A DNA stretch of 64,000 nt from Otatea glauca (lineage: Eukaryota; Streptophyta; Magnoliopsida; Poales; Poaceae). Positions within the stretch are counted from its first letter, which is position 1. The number at the start of each line of letters is the position of its first letter. A program made the position numbers and the translations under genes. The DNA is taken from NCBI GenBank assembly GCA_036346275.1, contig CM070728.1, positions 21,910,723-21,974,722 on the forward strand, in the 5' to 3' direction. Of this stretch, positions 10,521-22,342 are shown one piece after another. A model generated the notes under the pieces. The model made no database searches, was not told where the DNA came from, and saw nothing but the letters and a program-made list of their open reading frames with translations.

Positions 10521-13500
10521 TGTAAGGACCCGAATCCACTGATTCGAACCCACTGTTTTTACCACACTAGTCCCAGGATCAACGCTAGTGCACACAGCTC
10601 AACATCGGTACATATCACATCATACTCAACGATAATAGAATAATAGTTCATTTATTGATATAGCTAAATGTATGATCTTATGATCGACTTACATTATTAA
10701 GCCACGCAGGGCAAGACTGGAAATATAAACTAATAATTAAGCAGCGGAAAGTAAAAAACGTAGATAGCTCATCAGTTCACCACAGGCAACCGACAAGGTT
10801 CGGACCCTAATGACTCGTGTCTTCCTGGACTTCCTCTTCCAACACAGGTGTAGATTCTTCAACTGTTGATTATTGTTGTTTCGCAAGGGTGAGTACTTAA
10901 AGCACTCAACAAGTTATGCACAGAATGCAATTCTATGTATCTATTTGTAAGGCTTATTCCAATGGATAGGCTATCATGGCTATTTTGCAATAAGCAGCAT
11001 TTATGAACAAATATAGTAAATAGATTGTAAAGACTGTAAAACAAATATCAATAGTAAATAAATTCTGTATTTCTCAAGTGAACCAAGTTTCCAATCCTAA
11101 GTCAAATTTCATCTTCCATATGGCATTCCGCCATCCCAACCAAGTTGTCCAATTAATTAAGCTAACCCTTAACTGTAATTCCCGAGCATTGCTCAATACC
11201 GCGAGCACGGCTATCCGAATAGTTTCACACTCTGCAGAGGTTATGCACTTTACCCACGTGATACAACCAAACACCACCAAGGCGAGTGATCATAACAAAG
11301 CCTTTACAATGCTCTGGCTTAACCCGATACTACCCGCTAAGGTTTCAACACTGGTGGGACTGGTTACCACATCCAGGGCCCCCCTCTTGCGCCATGTGAA
11401 TTACTCCATAACTCGGGAACTCACACCGTCCACGATAGTACCAAAATTAAGACATTGCAAATTACTCAGCTAGGCTGGCCCATACCAGACATGTGGTTGC
11501 ATGATTGACTCAGGTCAAAGGCTTGCAAGGTTAAGTCCTTAGAGTGATCAAGGCAAGACATCCACATACCCTCTGCCCATCGGGCCCACCTTGGCATCCT
11601 CGCCCCTTGTCACTTGCCCTGATCTAAATTATTATCACCCAGTTGATTACCAAGCACCACGTGCCATCAACAATTCAACATCGTTGCGTGACATGACTCG
11701 CCACAACAACTCAATCTCATCGTGTGATCCCACATGACACACAAGTTCATAACATTGTTCCATATTCCATTAAGCAAAATTAATTATCAATGATTCTGAC
11801 ACATGTGATGACGTGGCTGGCTAAGCAACTAATACGGTCTAAAGCTCCAATGTTGATTATAATTATTAACCAACTATATTAAACCAATCTAGGGTGACAA
11901 TGGATCATGGCATACAATGACAAGGTAGGGTATAGATCAATCGGTATATTAGCTAAGCCCAATTTAAATTGAAACAGTTGTATACTTGAAATATATGCAA
12001 TAGTGTAAATCAAACATAGCAATTTTATAAACATGGGTTCAACATGATCAAAGCACAACTTGCCTTGGAATAGGTCCTGATCTTGATCTGAAGCTTGCTC
12101 TTGAGTTGCTTGATCTTCCTCCGAAGCGTCGCACAATTCAACGTCTACGAGCGTACCGAAAGAGAAAAGCAAATAAATACCAAAACAGAGAGAAATTGAA
12201 CTCCAAAAATCAAATAAAATTCACCATTAAATATATCTCAATTTTACAAATTTTTAGAAATTTGAATCACTCAAATCTGAGTTAAATTGCAAAAGATATA
12301 GCCTTTTGAAGTTTTAAATAAATACTGAAATTGCTAAAATCAGAAAATCAGAATTAACAGATTTATTCTTAAACTGAAAAAGCGATTTATGACGTCAGCG
12401 TGACGTCAGCGAGATCTCGGCCAATCACAAGCCGACACGTGTCTTGCCAAATGGACCCGGTCCACGGCGCAGCGCGAGACCACGATGCACCCGGTCCATA
12501 CCGCCTCGGTACCCACGCCCGACACGCGTCCGCCTGCGATTGGCTGCGGCGACGGCTCTATCCGATGCACCCAGATCCGATCGAACGGCTACGAAACTAA
12601 CGCAATGTGGCGTTCTTTCCACCGCTCATCACTCATCCAACGGCTCACCTTTACCCGAGCGACCATCGCCGAGCGGCGGCGTGGCTTGATCTTGAGCAGA
12701 CGATGCAGATCCAGCGGTGAGGCTAGCTCCGACCGAAACAATGTCACGGCGCGGCGCGGCACTCACCGGACTTGGGGACGAAGGCCGAGGCGGCGGAAGA
12801 AGAATCCCGCGACGTTTTCACCTCCACCGACGCGAATCGTCGCGGCGATGACTCTAGCGTCCTCGGCAATAACGCGAAATCCGGCGGACGGCGGCGTAAA
12901 GCGAAGAAAACCACGACGGCGGCGCTCACGAAGTCCGACGAGCTCTCAAGCGTCCACGGAGGCTTCTCTGGCGACAACCCAACAGGAAAAAGCTGCGACA
13001 CTCACGATGAACCTCGGGACTACACGCCCTACTTATAGCCTAGGAATTCAAGCTCTACGGTGAAGGAGTTCGGCGGCGGCCGACGGCGGACTCGAAGTCC
13101 GAGCCGAAGACGACGACGTCTCACCAGACGCTGCGATGTCGCGATCCGACGGTCACTACTCGAGCTCCTACGTGGCACGATCCGCTCCGAGAAAACCGAT
13201 CCGGCGACTGCGAGGTTTAGGGTTTCTGGAACCAAACTCATGGGCTAACTGGGCGCACCGACGCTGAGTTTTCGGCGCCGCGGTGTTGGGCTTGGCCCAA
13301 CAACATTCATCGATTTTCAAAAGGATTTTCTATTTAAAATAATTCCAGAAATTCATTTTATTTATTTTAAGCAATAAAACTATTAGGAAAAATCAAAGAA
13401 AAATCTCAAAAATACTTTGAGACATTCTGGACTCAATTAAAGTATTTTTGGCAAAACTTTATTTTGACTTTGCACAGGTTTAAATAGATTTGAATAAAAG

Positions 13501-13622
13501 GGCATAAACTTGATTTCAAATTAATTCAAATAAATCCAGAAAAATCCAAATAAATTCCAGAAAATCATAAATGCACATTTAAGCAATAAAATAGTATTTA
13601 AGCAAATTTTTGGGATGTTACA
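10521..13622 (-). repeat. Element A 5' LTR (3,102 bp)
   Basis: TGTAAGGACC...GATGTTACA on the plus strand, matching 1,757-4,833. A TATA-like CTATAAGTAGG lies on the minus strand near 13,029-13,039, so U3 is about 590 bp and R-U5 about 2.5 kb. The GC-rich stretch at 12,400-13,250 is part of the LTR and should not be read as a gene. Confidence 0.93.
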
Positions 13623-13627
13623 GAATG
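13623..13627. repeat. Right target-site duplication of element A (GAATG)
   Basis: GAATG follows the terminal ...GATGTTACA at 13,622 and matches 1,752-1,756 perfectly. It proves that A inserted as a unit into element B. Confidence 0.95.
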
Positions 13628-14334
13628 CATCGAGCTCGGCAAGACCCCCTCAGAGGGCGGTTTAGAGATTCGAACCTGGCCACCTGGCCCCGGGGGAAAG
13701 GTCGGCTTAGAACGACAGAGTCATCCCCGGTGGTGAATCCCAAACTGCGACCTCCGAGCCCGAAAGTCATCGTGCTCGGGCGCCCCTCGAGGATGTTCAA
13801 TGATTGGCGGACGGGGATGGCGGCTTACCCGATAACGATCGCCTTACCGCGGCCCCCGATCCTGGGAATGCCCAGGCCCGGGTTGTTCATCCCCGAGGCG
13901 AACCTAGAGAACGTGACCCCAGGCGCTGCAAGAAAGAACACGCATGGACGCCTCGAGGCCGAGCCCGCCGCGTGGCCTTATGGTTGCCCTTATAGCCACG
14001 CCGCGGGGTCGGGCCGCCCGAGGCGTTCTAAGAAGAAATTACTTTGGTTAAAAGGGGACGGACGAGGCCGCGCGTCAGGGCCTTTAAGATGGCGCGACCT
14101 TCGACCGAAGGAATCTGCAACTTAGGGTCGTGACGGAACACCAACCCTTCTACAAATCGAAAGAGATTAGCACGGAAATCGGAAGAAAACTTTACTATGG
14201 CCATGAACCTGGGCCGGACCAGGGGATGGCAACACGAGAGCCTCGGGCATGTCGGCGCGTAATCGAGAATCTGAGGAATGAACACAAAGCAACAAAGAAG
14301 GAGGCACCTTAACAATGAAGGGTGAAAGAGAGCG
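13628..14334. other. Non-coding spacer of element B, right of insertion A
   Basis: Continuation of the spacer between the antisense gene and gag-pol. It contains the second copy of the repeated module (13,717-13,920) and GC-rich sequence up to the pol stop. Open frames here have no recognisable product. Confidence 0.5.
13717..13920. repeat. Module copy 2 of the duplicated spacer repeat in element B
   Basis: Begins TCATCCCCGGTGG, contains CGACCTCCGAGCCCG and CATCCCCGAGGCGAACC, and ends AGAACGTGACCCC. The same order of blocks occurs at 1,433-1,650 on the other side of insertion A. Confidence 0.5.
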
Positions 14335-17300
14335 CTAGGCGTAGAACTTCCGGGCGGCCTCGTTCCACGAGCTCGCGAGCTTCACGCCATCGGGACCGCC
14401 AGCGTAAGCCCCGCGGCTTGTTGAGACGACTCTGAAGGGGCCCTCCCACAGCGGGGACAGCTTGTTGGTGTGGGAGCGATCTTGGATCCGTCGTAGGACC
14501 AGGTCCCCGACGCGAAAGCCCCTGGGTCAGACGGCTTGGGCAGCATGTCTCCGGAGATCTTGCAGGTAGCACGCCGAGCGCAGAAGCGCGCGACACCTCA
14601 CTTCTTCCGCCAAGGCAAGGTCGAGGGACCGCTCCTGCTCGAGATCGACATGGTAGACCGAGCTCGTCCTAGTGGAATGGAGCGCGACCTCGGGCGGCAG
14701 GACAGCCTCGGCCCCAAAGACGAGCTGGAAAGGGCTTGCCCCCGTTGCCCGGCTGGTCGAGGTGCGGACAGACCAAAGGACTGCGGGGAGCTCATCCACC
14801 CATACCCGGCCGCGGCGACCGAGCTCGTCGAAGACTCGCTTCTTGATCCCTTGGATGAGCTGCCCATTGGCGCGCTCGGCCGCCCCGTTGCTCTGGGGGT
14901 GGCTCACCGAGGCATAACAGACCTTGGTCCCCATATCCATGGCTACGAACTCTTGGAGCGACTCACTGGTGAAGCTGCGTTCCGTTGTCGGTGATGATCA
15001 CGCAAGGACTCGTACCTCGTGACCACGGCGAAGAGCGGAAGAACTACCGCAGACCTTGGTGGTGATAAGCGGAGGCGGTTCGCTCGATCCATTTTGAAAA
15101 GGTGTCGATCGCCACGAGCAGAACTTCTTCCCCGACCGACCTCGGGAAGGGACCGAGAATGTCGAGGCCCCACGTTGAGAATGGCCAGCGAGGGAATGGT
15201 CCGCAGGCGTAGGCGGTTGCCTCACCTTTCGGGCGAAACCAGCAGGGTGGCAGAGCGAATGATGCCACGGGCATCTTGACGTCGTTGGCGATAAAACCCA
15301 TCTGAAGGCCTTCGACCATAGTCTGAAGAGGAGTGAGCGCCGCCGTGCCGGAGTGTATGTCGTTGGCGGTATTTACCTTCTTGCAGAGTGATGCATTTTG
15401 TGAACGCCCAAAGCCCCTCGACGGTGGAGCTGCCCGCCGATGAGCTGTCTGAGCAGCCCGCGTCGCGGAGCTGCTCCTTTCGGCGAGGTGGCGGGAGCTC
15501 CCTTGGTCGAGGAACTTGATGAATGGATCCATCCACGTCGAACGCGAGGAAGGCCACGGGTCTTCTGGTCGACGGCGGACGGTGTGGCCAAGGTTTCAAG
15601 GATGACGTCCGGCGGAGCTCGTCGCCGGATGATCCAAGCACAGACGGGGAGATCGGCGGTGGAATTGTCTTTCCTTGGTACGTGCTGGATCCTCAGGTTC
15701 CGGAACCATCTCTCCATCTTGCGTACCTCGGCGAGGTATTTGGCCATCAGAGGCTCCGAACACTGGTAGACTTTGTTGTACTGATTGACGACGAGCTGGG
15801 AGTCTCCTTTCACGATTAGGCGGCGGATGCCCAGGGACTTGCAGGCTCGGAGGCCGGCCAAGAGGGCCTCGTATTCCGCCGCATTATTGGTAGCGAGGAA
15901 GCCGAAGCGGACCACATATCGTAAGTGGTCACCTTGAGGGGTGATGAGGAGAATGCCAGCCCCTGAGCGCTCAAAGGATCTTGATCCATCGAAGAACATG
16001 GTCCACGGGTCCTCGGTTTCAACCTCGGGCTCGGGGGTAGGCTCCGCCGTCTGCTCGGCGACGAAGTCTGCCAGCGCCTGTGACTTGACGGCGGTGCGGG
16101 CCGTGAAGCGGAGGTCGAACTCGGCCAGCTCCATGGCCCATTTGGCGACGCGACCTCCGGCTTCAAGGTTTCTGAGGATTTCCCCGAGCGGGAGGCCGCT
16201 CGGGATGACCACCGCATGTGCTTGGAAGTAGTGTCGGAGCTTCCGCGAGGCCATGAAGAGTGCGTAGAGGAGTTTACGGACTGGGATAGCGCTCCTTCGG
16301 CCCGTGGAGCACTTCGCTAACGTAGTAGATCGGGTGCTACCGCCCTACCCGTTCGGCTACCAGGACCGCGCTGACGGCCTAGGTCGCGGCCGCGAGGTAA
16401 AGTAGCAGCACCTCTCCCTGTTGTGGAGTTGTCGCCAGGAGGACGCGAGAGTGCGTCTTGAGATCATTGAAAGACCGGCTGGCTTGAGGTCCACTCGAAA
16501 CCCTTATGATGCGCAGATCTTAAAGAAAGGCGACTGCGCTCGCCGGCCGAAATGAAGCGGTGAGGCGACGATGCGACCGGTGAGGCTCGCACTTGTTTCT
16601 CGAGGTTGGGCGGTCATCCGCTCGATCACCTCGATCTTCTGCAGGTTTGGGCCCACGCCCGACTTCCGATCATGTAGCCGAGTACTTTTAGGAGGCCGTG
16701 CGAAGACGCATTTTTGGGGTTGAGCTTGATGCGAACCTGTTCGGGTTGGCGAAGGTCTCGGCAGTCGTTGGCGTGGTTAGCCTTAGAGGGCTCTTGGCGA
16801 TGATGTCGTCGGCGTACACCTCGAGGTTCCGGCCGATCTGGGTCGAAGGCTTTGGCCATTAAACGCTGGAGCGTGGCACCGCATTGCGGAGGCGAGCGAC
16901 ATGGTCGTGTAGCGAATGTTCCAAACGGCGTGATGAAGGCGGTCTTGTCTTCGTCTTCCGCGGCGAGCTTGATTTGGTGGTACCCGGAGTAAGCGTCGAG
17001 AAAACTCAACATCTCGGCATTGGCGGTGAGTCCACAATCTGGTCTATGCGGGGGAGCGGGAAGTTATCTTTGGGGCATGCAGCGTTCAAGCCCGTGTGGT
17101 CGACACACATTCGCCACTTCCCGCCCTTCTTCTGTATGATCACAGGGTTGGCCAGCCATTCAGAGTAGTTGACCTCGCGAATGAAGCCGGCCTTAAGGAG
17201 CTTATCGAGGTGCTCCCTGATTATTGCCGCTTTCTCAGAAGAGAAGCGCCGGAGCTTCTGGCGCAAGGGTCTGCAGCCAGGCTTTGTTTGCAGTTTGTGC

Positions 17301-18250
17301 TCGATCACCTCCCGTGGGACCCCGGGCATGTCCGCCGGTTCCCATGCGAAAATGGTTTTGTTATCTCGGAGGAACGTGACGAGCTCGTCTTCCTATTTGG
17401 GATCGAGCTGGGCAGAAATACAGACTCATTTGCTCGTGCCCCCCTCCTCAAGCTGCACGGCCTTGGTCGGGCCGTTTGGCTGGATAGCCGTCTTCCGACG
17501 GGCGTCCTTTGGGGTGATCTCGGGGCCCGGCTGGGGCAGTATGCCGGCCAGTGTCAGGGCCTTTTCTTCGCAACCGTGTGCTGCCTTAAGGTCGCCGTGA
17601 CCGTTATGGCGCCCTCGGGCCTGGGAGCTTCATACCGATGCCCGTAGTGATTGCGACCATGAACGACTCGGCGGGGTGCGAGGATGGCGTTGTAGGGAGA
17701 TCGCCGTCCACGACCTCGAAGGTGATCGGCTCGGTGCGGAAGTTTCTGGTCGCCCGAAGGTGACGGGAGGACCACTTGCCCGGGGTGGTCGAGCTCCGAC
17801 GCGATGCGAAGAAGGGATCGCTATGTTCTTGATTTTCAATCGGGGTATTTGCATCGGTCCAAGCGCGGCTAGGAGTAAGTTGAGGAACCGCCCGTCGACC
17901 ATGACCCGCCAACGACGGCGTTGCTTATGGTCGGGCGACGACGAGCGCAGTTTTGAAATCCGGGACATCCCCGGGGCATAAATCTGAGAAAAGGTGATGG
18001 GGACGGCGCCCCATCTGCAGGTTGGTCGGCGGGCTTCGGCGGTGGCTTGATACGGCGCGCGGCGTCCTTGGCTTCAGCGCCGAGATCGGTATGCGGAGGA
18101 ACCACAGAAGATCATGTCCACACGGCGGTCGCCTGTTGGAATTCAGTGTCGGGCCGCTTGGGCTGGCGGCGTTGATTCCTCTGGCGCTCATCGCCTTTTT
18201 GTAGCGAGGCATTTCCCGATCCCTTTATAAAAGGCGTCCAGCGAGCGGCC
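14335..18250 (-). pseudogene. Element B pol: protease, RT, RNase H, second RNase H, integrase (frameshifted)
   Basis: From right to left. The protease region lies near 17,930-17,800 (a degenerate V-x-V-D-G site). RT spans about 17,330-16,620 (RFSSEKAAIIREHLDKLL, GGKWRMCVDHTGLNAACPK, MLSFLDAYSGYHQIKLA, YADDIIAKS with YADD at 16,805-16,816). The end of the Ty3 RNase H includes KWAMELAEFDLRF near 16,130. A second, archaeal-type RNase H lies at about 16,020-15,640 (MFFDGSRSFERSGAGILL, NNAAEYEALLAGLRACKSL, KGDSQLVVNQ). Integrase lies at about 15,250-14,530 (WGLDILGPFP, VAIDTFSKWIE, SHPQSNGAAERANGQL). The C-terminus ends ARKFYA at stop 14,335-14,337. The dual RNase H is diagnostic for the Tat lineage. 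Numerous frame changes break the polyprotein. Confidence 0.85.
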
Positions 18251-19905
18251 ATGTCCTGCGACCCGCGGTCATGGTCGTGGATTTTGTGGAACAGGCAAAA
18301 CTTGTTAGCATCGGCCGGGTTGTTCCTCGTTGCCCCAAGCTCGGACGTTCAGCGTGGAGGGTCCCCGACCTTGCCCGGTTAGTCGGCGCGGCGCTGCTGC
18401 GATCGCGGATGGTTCTCTCTGAGGCCGGGGCCCGGCGGTCGGCTGGCGCGATCCCGCCCTTCATGTTTGTCGTCGGCCGTGGCGACTAGGGCGTGGTAGC
18501 CGCCCTCAAGCGCGGTCTTTTCCCGCCTTTTGTTGCGTGGGCGGGTCTCCTTCCTTCCGTCGGATGGCCTCGTTTCACGGCGAGGCCGAGCTTGCCCGGT
18601 CATAGTCATGCTTCAGGCAGACGACATCGTCGCGTCCGCGTCTGCTTCGATCATGCGAGAATAGTTTGTCGACGGTGAGTCTTGTGGCAATCTCGAGATC
18701 CTCCGTAAGGCGTCTGTCTCGGACGCCAAACTTGAAGGCCTTGATGACGGTTTCGTCAGAAACATTGGGATTGAGTTTGGCAGGTGAACCGCGCCGCGAA
18801 GTCCCGCAGATGTTCCCCCTTTCCCTGGATAACACGGTCCAGGTCCCTCTCCCGCCCAGGCCGTTCGTAGCAACTCTGGAAGTTGGAGTGGAGAGCGCTC
18901 CTCAGCTGGCGCCACGACCGGAAGGTGCCGGACGCCTGGTTGAAGAGCCAGGTGCGGGCGGCGCCGTCCAGAACGGTGGGGAGGTAGTTGGCCATTACGG
19001 CCTCGTCCCCTCCGGCCGCCAGGATGGCGGTGGAGTAGATGGAGAGGAATTCCGCGGGATTCTTGGTCCCGTCGAACCGCTCCATCATCGCCGGCCTAAG
19101 CGGGCGGCAGCGTACCGACGGAGATCGCGACGAGTGGCCGGGCGGCCGTGGTGCGGAAGGTCACTCTGCGCATTGCTAGCGTCGAGTCGTCACCACCGGC
19201 GAGAGAACTCGGCCGTGGCGCACCGCGTCAACCGTGATGGTCGATGGGAGCGTCGTTGCGGTGGTGTCGCAAGTGGTTCTGGTCTTACATCGCCGAGATG
19301 GGCGTCGAGAGAGGACTTCTAGAAGTACCGCATTGTCCGGCGAGCATCGTTATTACGTCGTGGCGGCAGGCGAGCCAGCGCGCCCCTCTGTCGGGAGGCG
19401 GTGAAGATGGCGTTAGTGCGAGCCCGGGCGGGATCTGCCGGTGAAGCGGCCGGTGATCACGTGATAGGGGCGGCTATCACGAGGCGAGACTCGAGCCCAG
19501 AGCTTGCTTGCCGCCGGTGTGACGCCGTCGGTCGCCTTGTTGAGCTCTTCGGCCAGGGACCGTCGAAAGAGGGCCGAGCCGGCCCGAGCGGGGTTAGCCA
19601 TGACCCGGGCGATGGCCCGCAGGCGCTCTTGGGCAGGTTCGTGCGGACGGGGAGGGCCGAACCGGCCGGATCGGGCGGTCGTACCACGCCCTCTCGCCGA
19701 ATGGCGGTGATGGCAGTCGATGGTGACACAGGCGAGCCGATCGCCTCGAGGGTTTCGAGCCACCGTCGTCCGCCCCAGGGGTTGTCTCACGTCCGTCGGC
19801 CTCGAAGGCATGGCGTTCGCGGGGCGGCAAGGATGGCGAGAGCATGGATGTGGAGCCTTGGCACTCGGGGACAGCGTCCGAGCCCAAGCTCGCCGTTCGC
19901 GACAT
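18251..19905 (-). pseudogene. Element B gag (frameshifted)
   Basis: The start is placed at the ATG at 19,905 (MSRTASLGSDAVPE), 86 nt from the LTR edge. A low-complexity basic/proline-rich N-terminal part follows. The capsid core at 19,088-18,756 contains FDGTKNPAEFLSIYSTAI, AARTWLFNQASGTFRSW and FNQ/SCYERPGRERD-type blocks typical of Tat gag. A histidine/cysteine segment (KFCLFHKIHDHDRGS) near 18,300-18,260 stands in for the zinc-binding region. At least four frame changes occur. The protein would form the capsid and package the RNA. Confidence 0.75.
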
Positions 19906-19970
19906 GCTGGTAGTGGAGCTGGAGGTGTTGAGCTGGCCAAGATGACGAACTTTGGATGAAAGAAACTTCG

Positions 19971-19990
19971 GGCCCCACGGTGGGCGCCAG
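19971..19990 (-). other. Element B primer-binding site
   Basis: The minus strand reads CTGGCGCCCACCGTGGGGCC one base from the LTR terminus at 19,992. This position and sequence type (TGGCGCC...) is standard for Tat elements of grasses. I do not assign the tRNA. Confidence 0.7.
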
Positions 19991-19991
19991 C

Positions 19992-20993
19992 TGTCGACGA
20001 TCGGGACCGTCGACCGCAAAGAAAGAGGGGGAAGGATCGTACGGAGGGCAAGGCCCAGAGCTTCGTTCGTCCGGGTGGCACCCTCGGCGGGCGCACTAAG
20101 CAGGGGAACCTGTGCAACCAAACAGGAGACGCAAGGTTTATACTGGTTCGGGCCGAACCCCTACTCCAGTTCGTGTGGTGGCGTTGTATTCTCTTCAGTA
20201 CAGGTGACTGCACAAAGTTTACAAGCGAGAGTGCTAAAGGCTTAGTGAGATGGGTTCGATTGCGATCGCCCCTTCTACGGGGGCTCCTGCCTCCTTTTAT
20301 ACGAAAGGAAAGGCGAGTTACATCGAGAATTGGGAGAGGACGAGATGACCTACACTAGGAGCTTCGGTCCTTCGTTCTGCTGACTGATCATCGCCCGTCT
20401 TGCCCATGCTGGGTCGGTAGCTTTAGTTGGTCAGGGCGGTTAGGTATTTCCTCGGGAAACGGCGTACCTGCCCTCTGCGAACCTTACGAGTGTTGACGTT
20501 GCTGCACATGACGTGGGTGTTGCCTCGGGAGAGAGCGTGTCTTCGTACTGTATGTGACCGGCTGATGGGACTGGGAGCATGACTTCGGCAGTCATTAAAC
20601 CTTCTAGGGAAGGAGCCACCTGCCCTTGTATAGTCACTTCGATTGACCCCGTTCGTGGGGTATGTGGCTGTTGGTTGGTGGAGGCTTCGACATGCGGCCC
20701 TTGGCAGGGGTTGTCTTGGATTGGTGGTCGGGGACCCGTCCACCGGCTGAGGTCGGAAGCCCAGCTCGGTCGGGGTCGGGGACCCGTCCGCCATGAGGTC
20801 GGGAGCCCGGCCCGCCAGTCGGGAAGAGCTCGGAGGGTCCCGGTGGCCTCTTGAGACCTTTGGTGGATCCGTGACCGTGTGATGCCGCTCGGCGCCCAGG
20901 CGTAGATCGAGCGTCTCTGCTGGGCTTAGGGCAGTCCCGCATGCGGAGGGAACGACCACGTTCGGGGGCCGCGCCAGTAGTCCGATCCCGACA
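19992..20993 (-). repeat. Element B 5' LTR (1,002 bp)
   Basis: Plus-strand ends are TGTCGACGATCG and GATCCCGACA, so the termini are inverted. A minus-strand TATA box, TTCGTATAAAAGG, is at 20,292-20,305. Blocks GGTTCGGGCCGAA and CTACTCCAGTTCG match the LTRs of H and I. The flank at 20,994 (CTCAA) would be one side of the TSD. The partner is outside the window. Confidence 0.85.
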
Positions 20994-22330
20994 CTCAATT
21001 TAACCAGATTTGTGCTTTAAATTTGCTCATATGTTGAGGGGGAGTTTGTGAATCTGTTCATGCATTGCATATAGACTGTATTTTCTGTTTAATGAGCTTT
21101 GTCTATTATGCAATTGATTTCTTCTTCATGCTATACACCATGCTACATCATATGGAGAAAATCACCGGCTTAGATATGTCCAAGATCATTTAACTTGCTA
21201 AGCTTAAAAATGAAAATAAAGCTTTAAATGAAAAACTTGATGAAACATGTTGCTTTTACTTTCTAGGTTTCTTCTCTAGAGGTTTGTGCCATAATTTGAG
21301 AAATTTTGGAGTTCTCTAGAGTTCCTATAGCAACTTAGGTGAAACTAGTTTGTTTCATACTTGAGTCCTTCGTTTGCTCATGAATCATTATGCTAAAAAA
21401 GAAAATTAAGCAAAATTGACTCTTCTTGACTCCACACCTTGCATTCTCAAGACAGCTTCCCATTGCACTTGGGATGAACTTGGAATGCATCGTGTATGAC
21501 CTAGATCATCCTCTTAAGAGTTCATCTTGAGATGGTCGCATATGGCTTGAGTCAATTGCTTGTCAAAAGAAAATGCAAATTAAAAAACATAAGTGGGTAA
21601 AGAATGCAAATAATGTCAAAAATTTGCAACCCGCTATGTCTTGTAAGATGATAAAGCACAATTTGCATTAAGTGATAAATGAGCCCGAAGGACCTTGTAT
21701 GCACTTCTAGATTCCCCAAAGTGTTGAGTAGGTTGAACTCTAGGTTTTCGTTTTGATCCTTAGAGTGGCTATTCTTCTATTTTTGAAACTAAAACTGAGT
21801 GTTGCACTTGTCAAATCTTGCTAAAAATGAAATATTCAAAACTAAGCTTGTATTTGCACTTGGACATGTCTTAGACTAGTCGAATCTAAAAATTGACTAG
21901 CTTGGTGTCATATCTTGTTATTATCAATTGGATAATCTTCAAAGCTCCCTTAGCTTGCATTTCATGCATACATAAAAAAAGAGGGAGACAATGTCATGTT
22001 GATGCCTATATTGCCATAAGGGGGAGAAATTGAAGAAAAGGCATCATTAAAAAGATAAAAATGAAGAATGTATCTTGGATTTTATGATTTTGTTGAAAAT
22101 TTGCAAATCTTAAGAATCATAAACTTTTATGAGTTTTTATTGGATTTCTATATCTTTTTGTGGAAAACTTGTTCTTTATATTACCTTGCTCTAAAATCTT
22201 TCTTGCCATCTTGGTCATGTTATCAATCTCTTCTCTCTGGACCATGTGTGGTTTTACAATCAAATTGCTTTCTTCTTCTCTTATTCAAACTCAAATTTAT
22301 GTCTTTTGTGTGGTTTGTCAATATACTCAT

Positions 22331-22342
22331 CAAGGGGGAGAT
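22331..22342 (+). other. Element D polypurine tract
   Basis: CAAGGGGGAGAT directly precedes the LTR start TGAAGGAC at 22,343. Confidence 0.8.

Larger units (their letters stand above)
1757..13622 (-). mobile_element. Element A: Tekay/Del-type chromovirus (Ty3/gypsy), complete with both LTRs
   Basis: An 11.9-kb minus-strand element bounded by long LTRs (1,757-4,833 and 10,521-13,622) and 5-bp GAATG duplications. The internal order on the minus strand is: PBS complementary to initiator tRNA-Met, a pre-gag ORF, gag with a CCHC knuckle, protease, RT (FIDD motif), RNase H, integrase, a chromodomain tail and a PPT. The long LTRs beginning TGTAACATCCC, the Met PBS and the chromodomain place it in the Tekay/Del lineage (RIRE3/RIRE8-like in rice, from memory). 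All large frames are broken by small indels. Confidence 0.92.
1..20993 (-). mobile_element. Element B: Tat-type Ty3/gypsy retrotransposon, interrupted by element A, far LTR outside window
   Basis: A minus-strand LTR retrotransposon. Its 5' LTR lies at 19,992-20,993, a primer-binding-like site abuts it at 19,971-19,990, and the gag-pol frames run leftward to a stop at 14,335. A second gene on the opposite strand occupies 1-1,035. Element A (1,757-13,622) is inserted between the 3' ends of these two genes. The 3' LTR must lie left of position 1. The layout gag-PR-RT-RNaseH-second RNaseH-IN, followed by an antisense ORF before the 3' LTR, is that of Tat-lineage elements (RIRE2/Grande-like). Its LTR resembles those of H and I in the block reading GGTTCGGGCC next to the PBS-proximal end. 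Frames are broken in several places, so it is unlikely to be autonomous as sequenced. Confidence 0.85.

Noticed and set aside
18666..19322. A 218-codon plus-strand frame opposite gag of B
   Set aside because: The minus strand here has clear capsid motifs. The plus frame is a shadow caused by GC-rich third positions.
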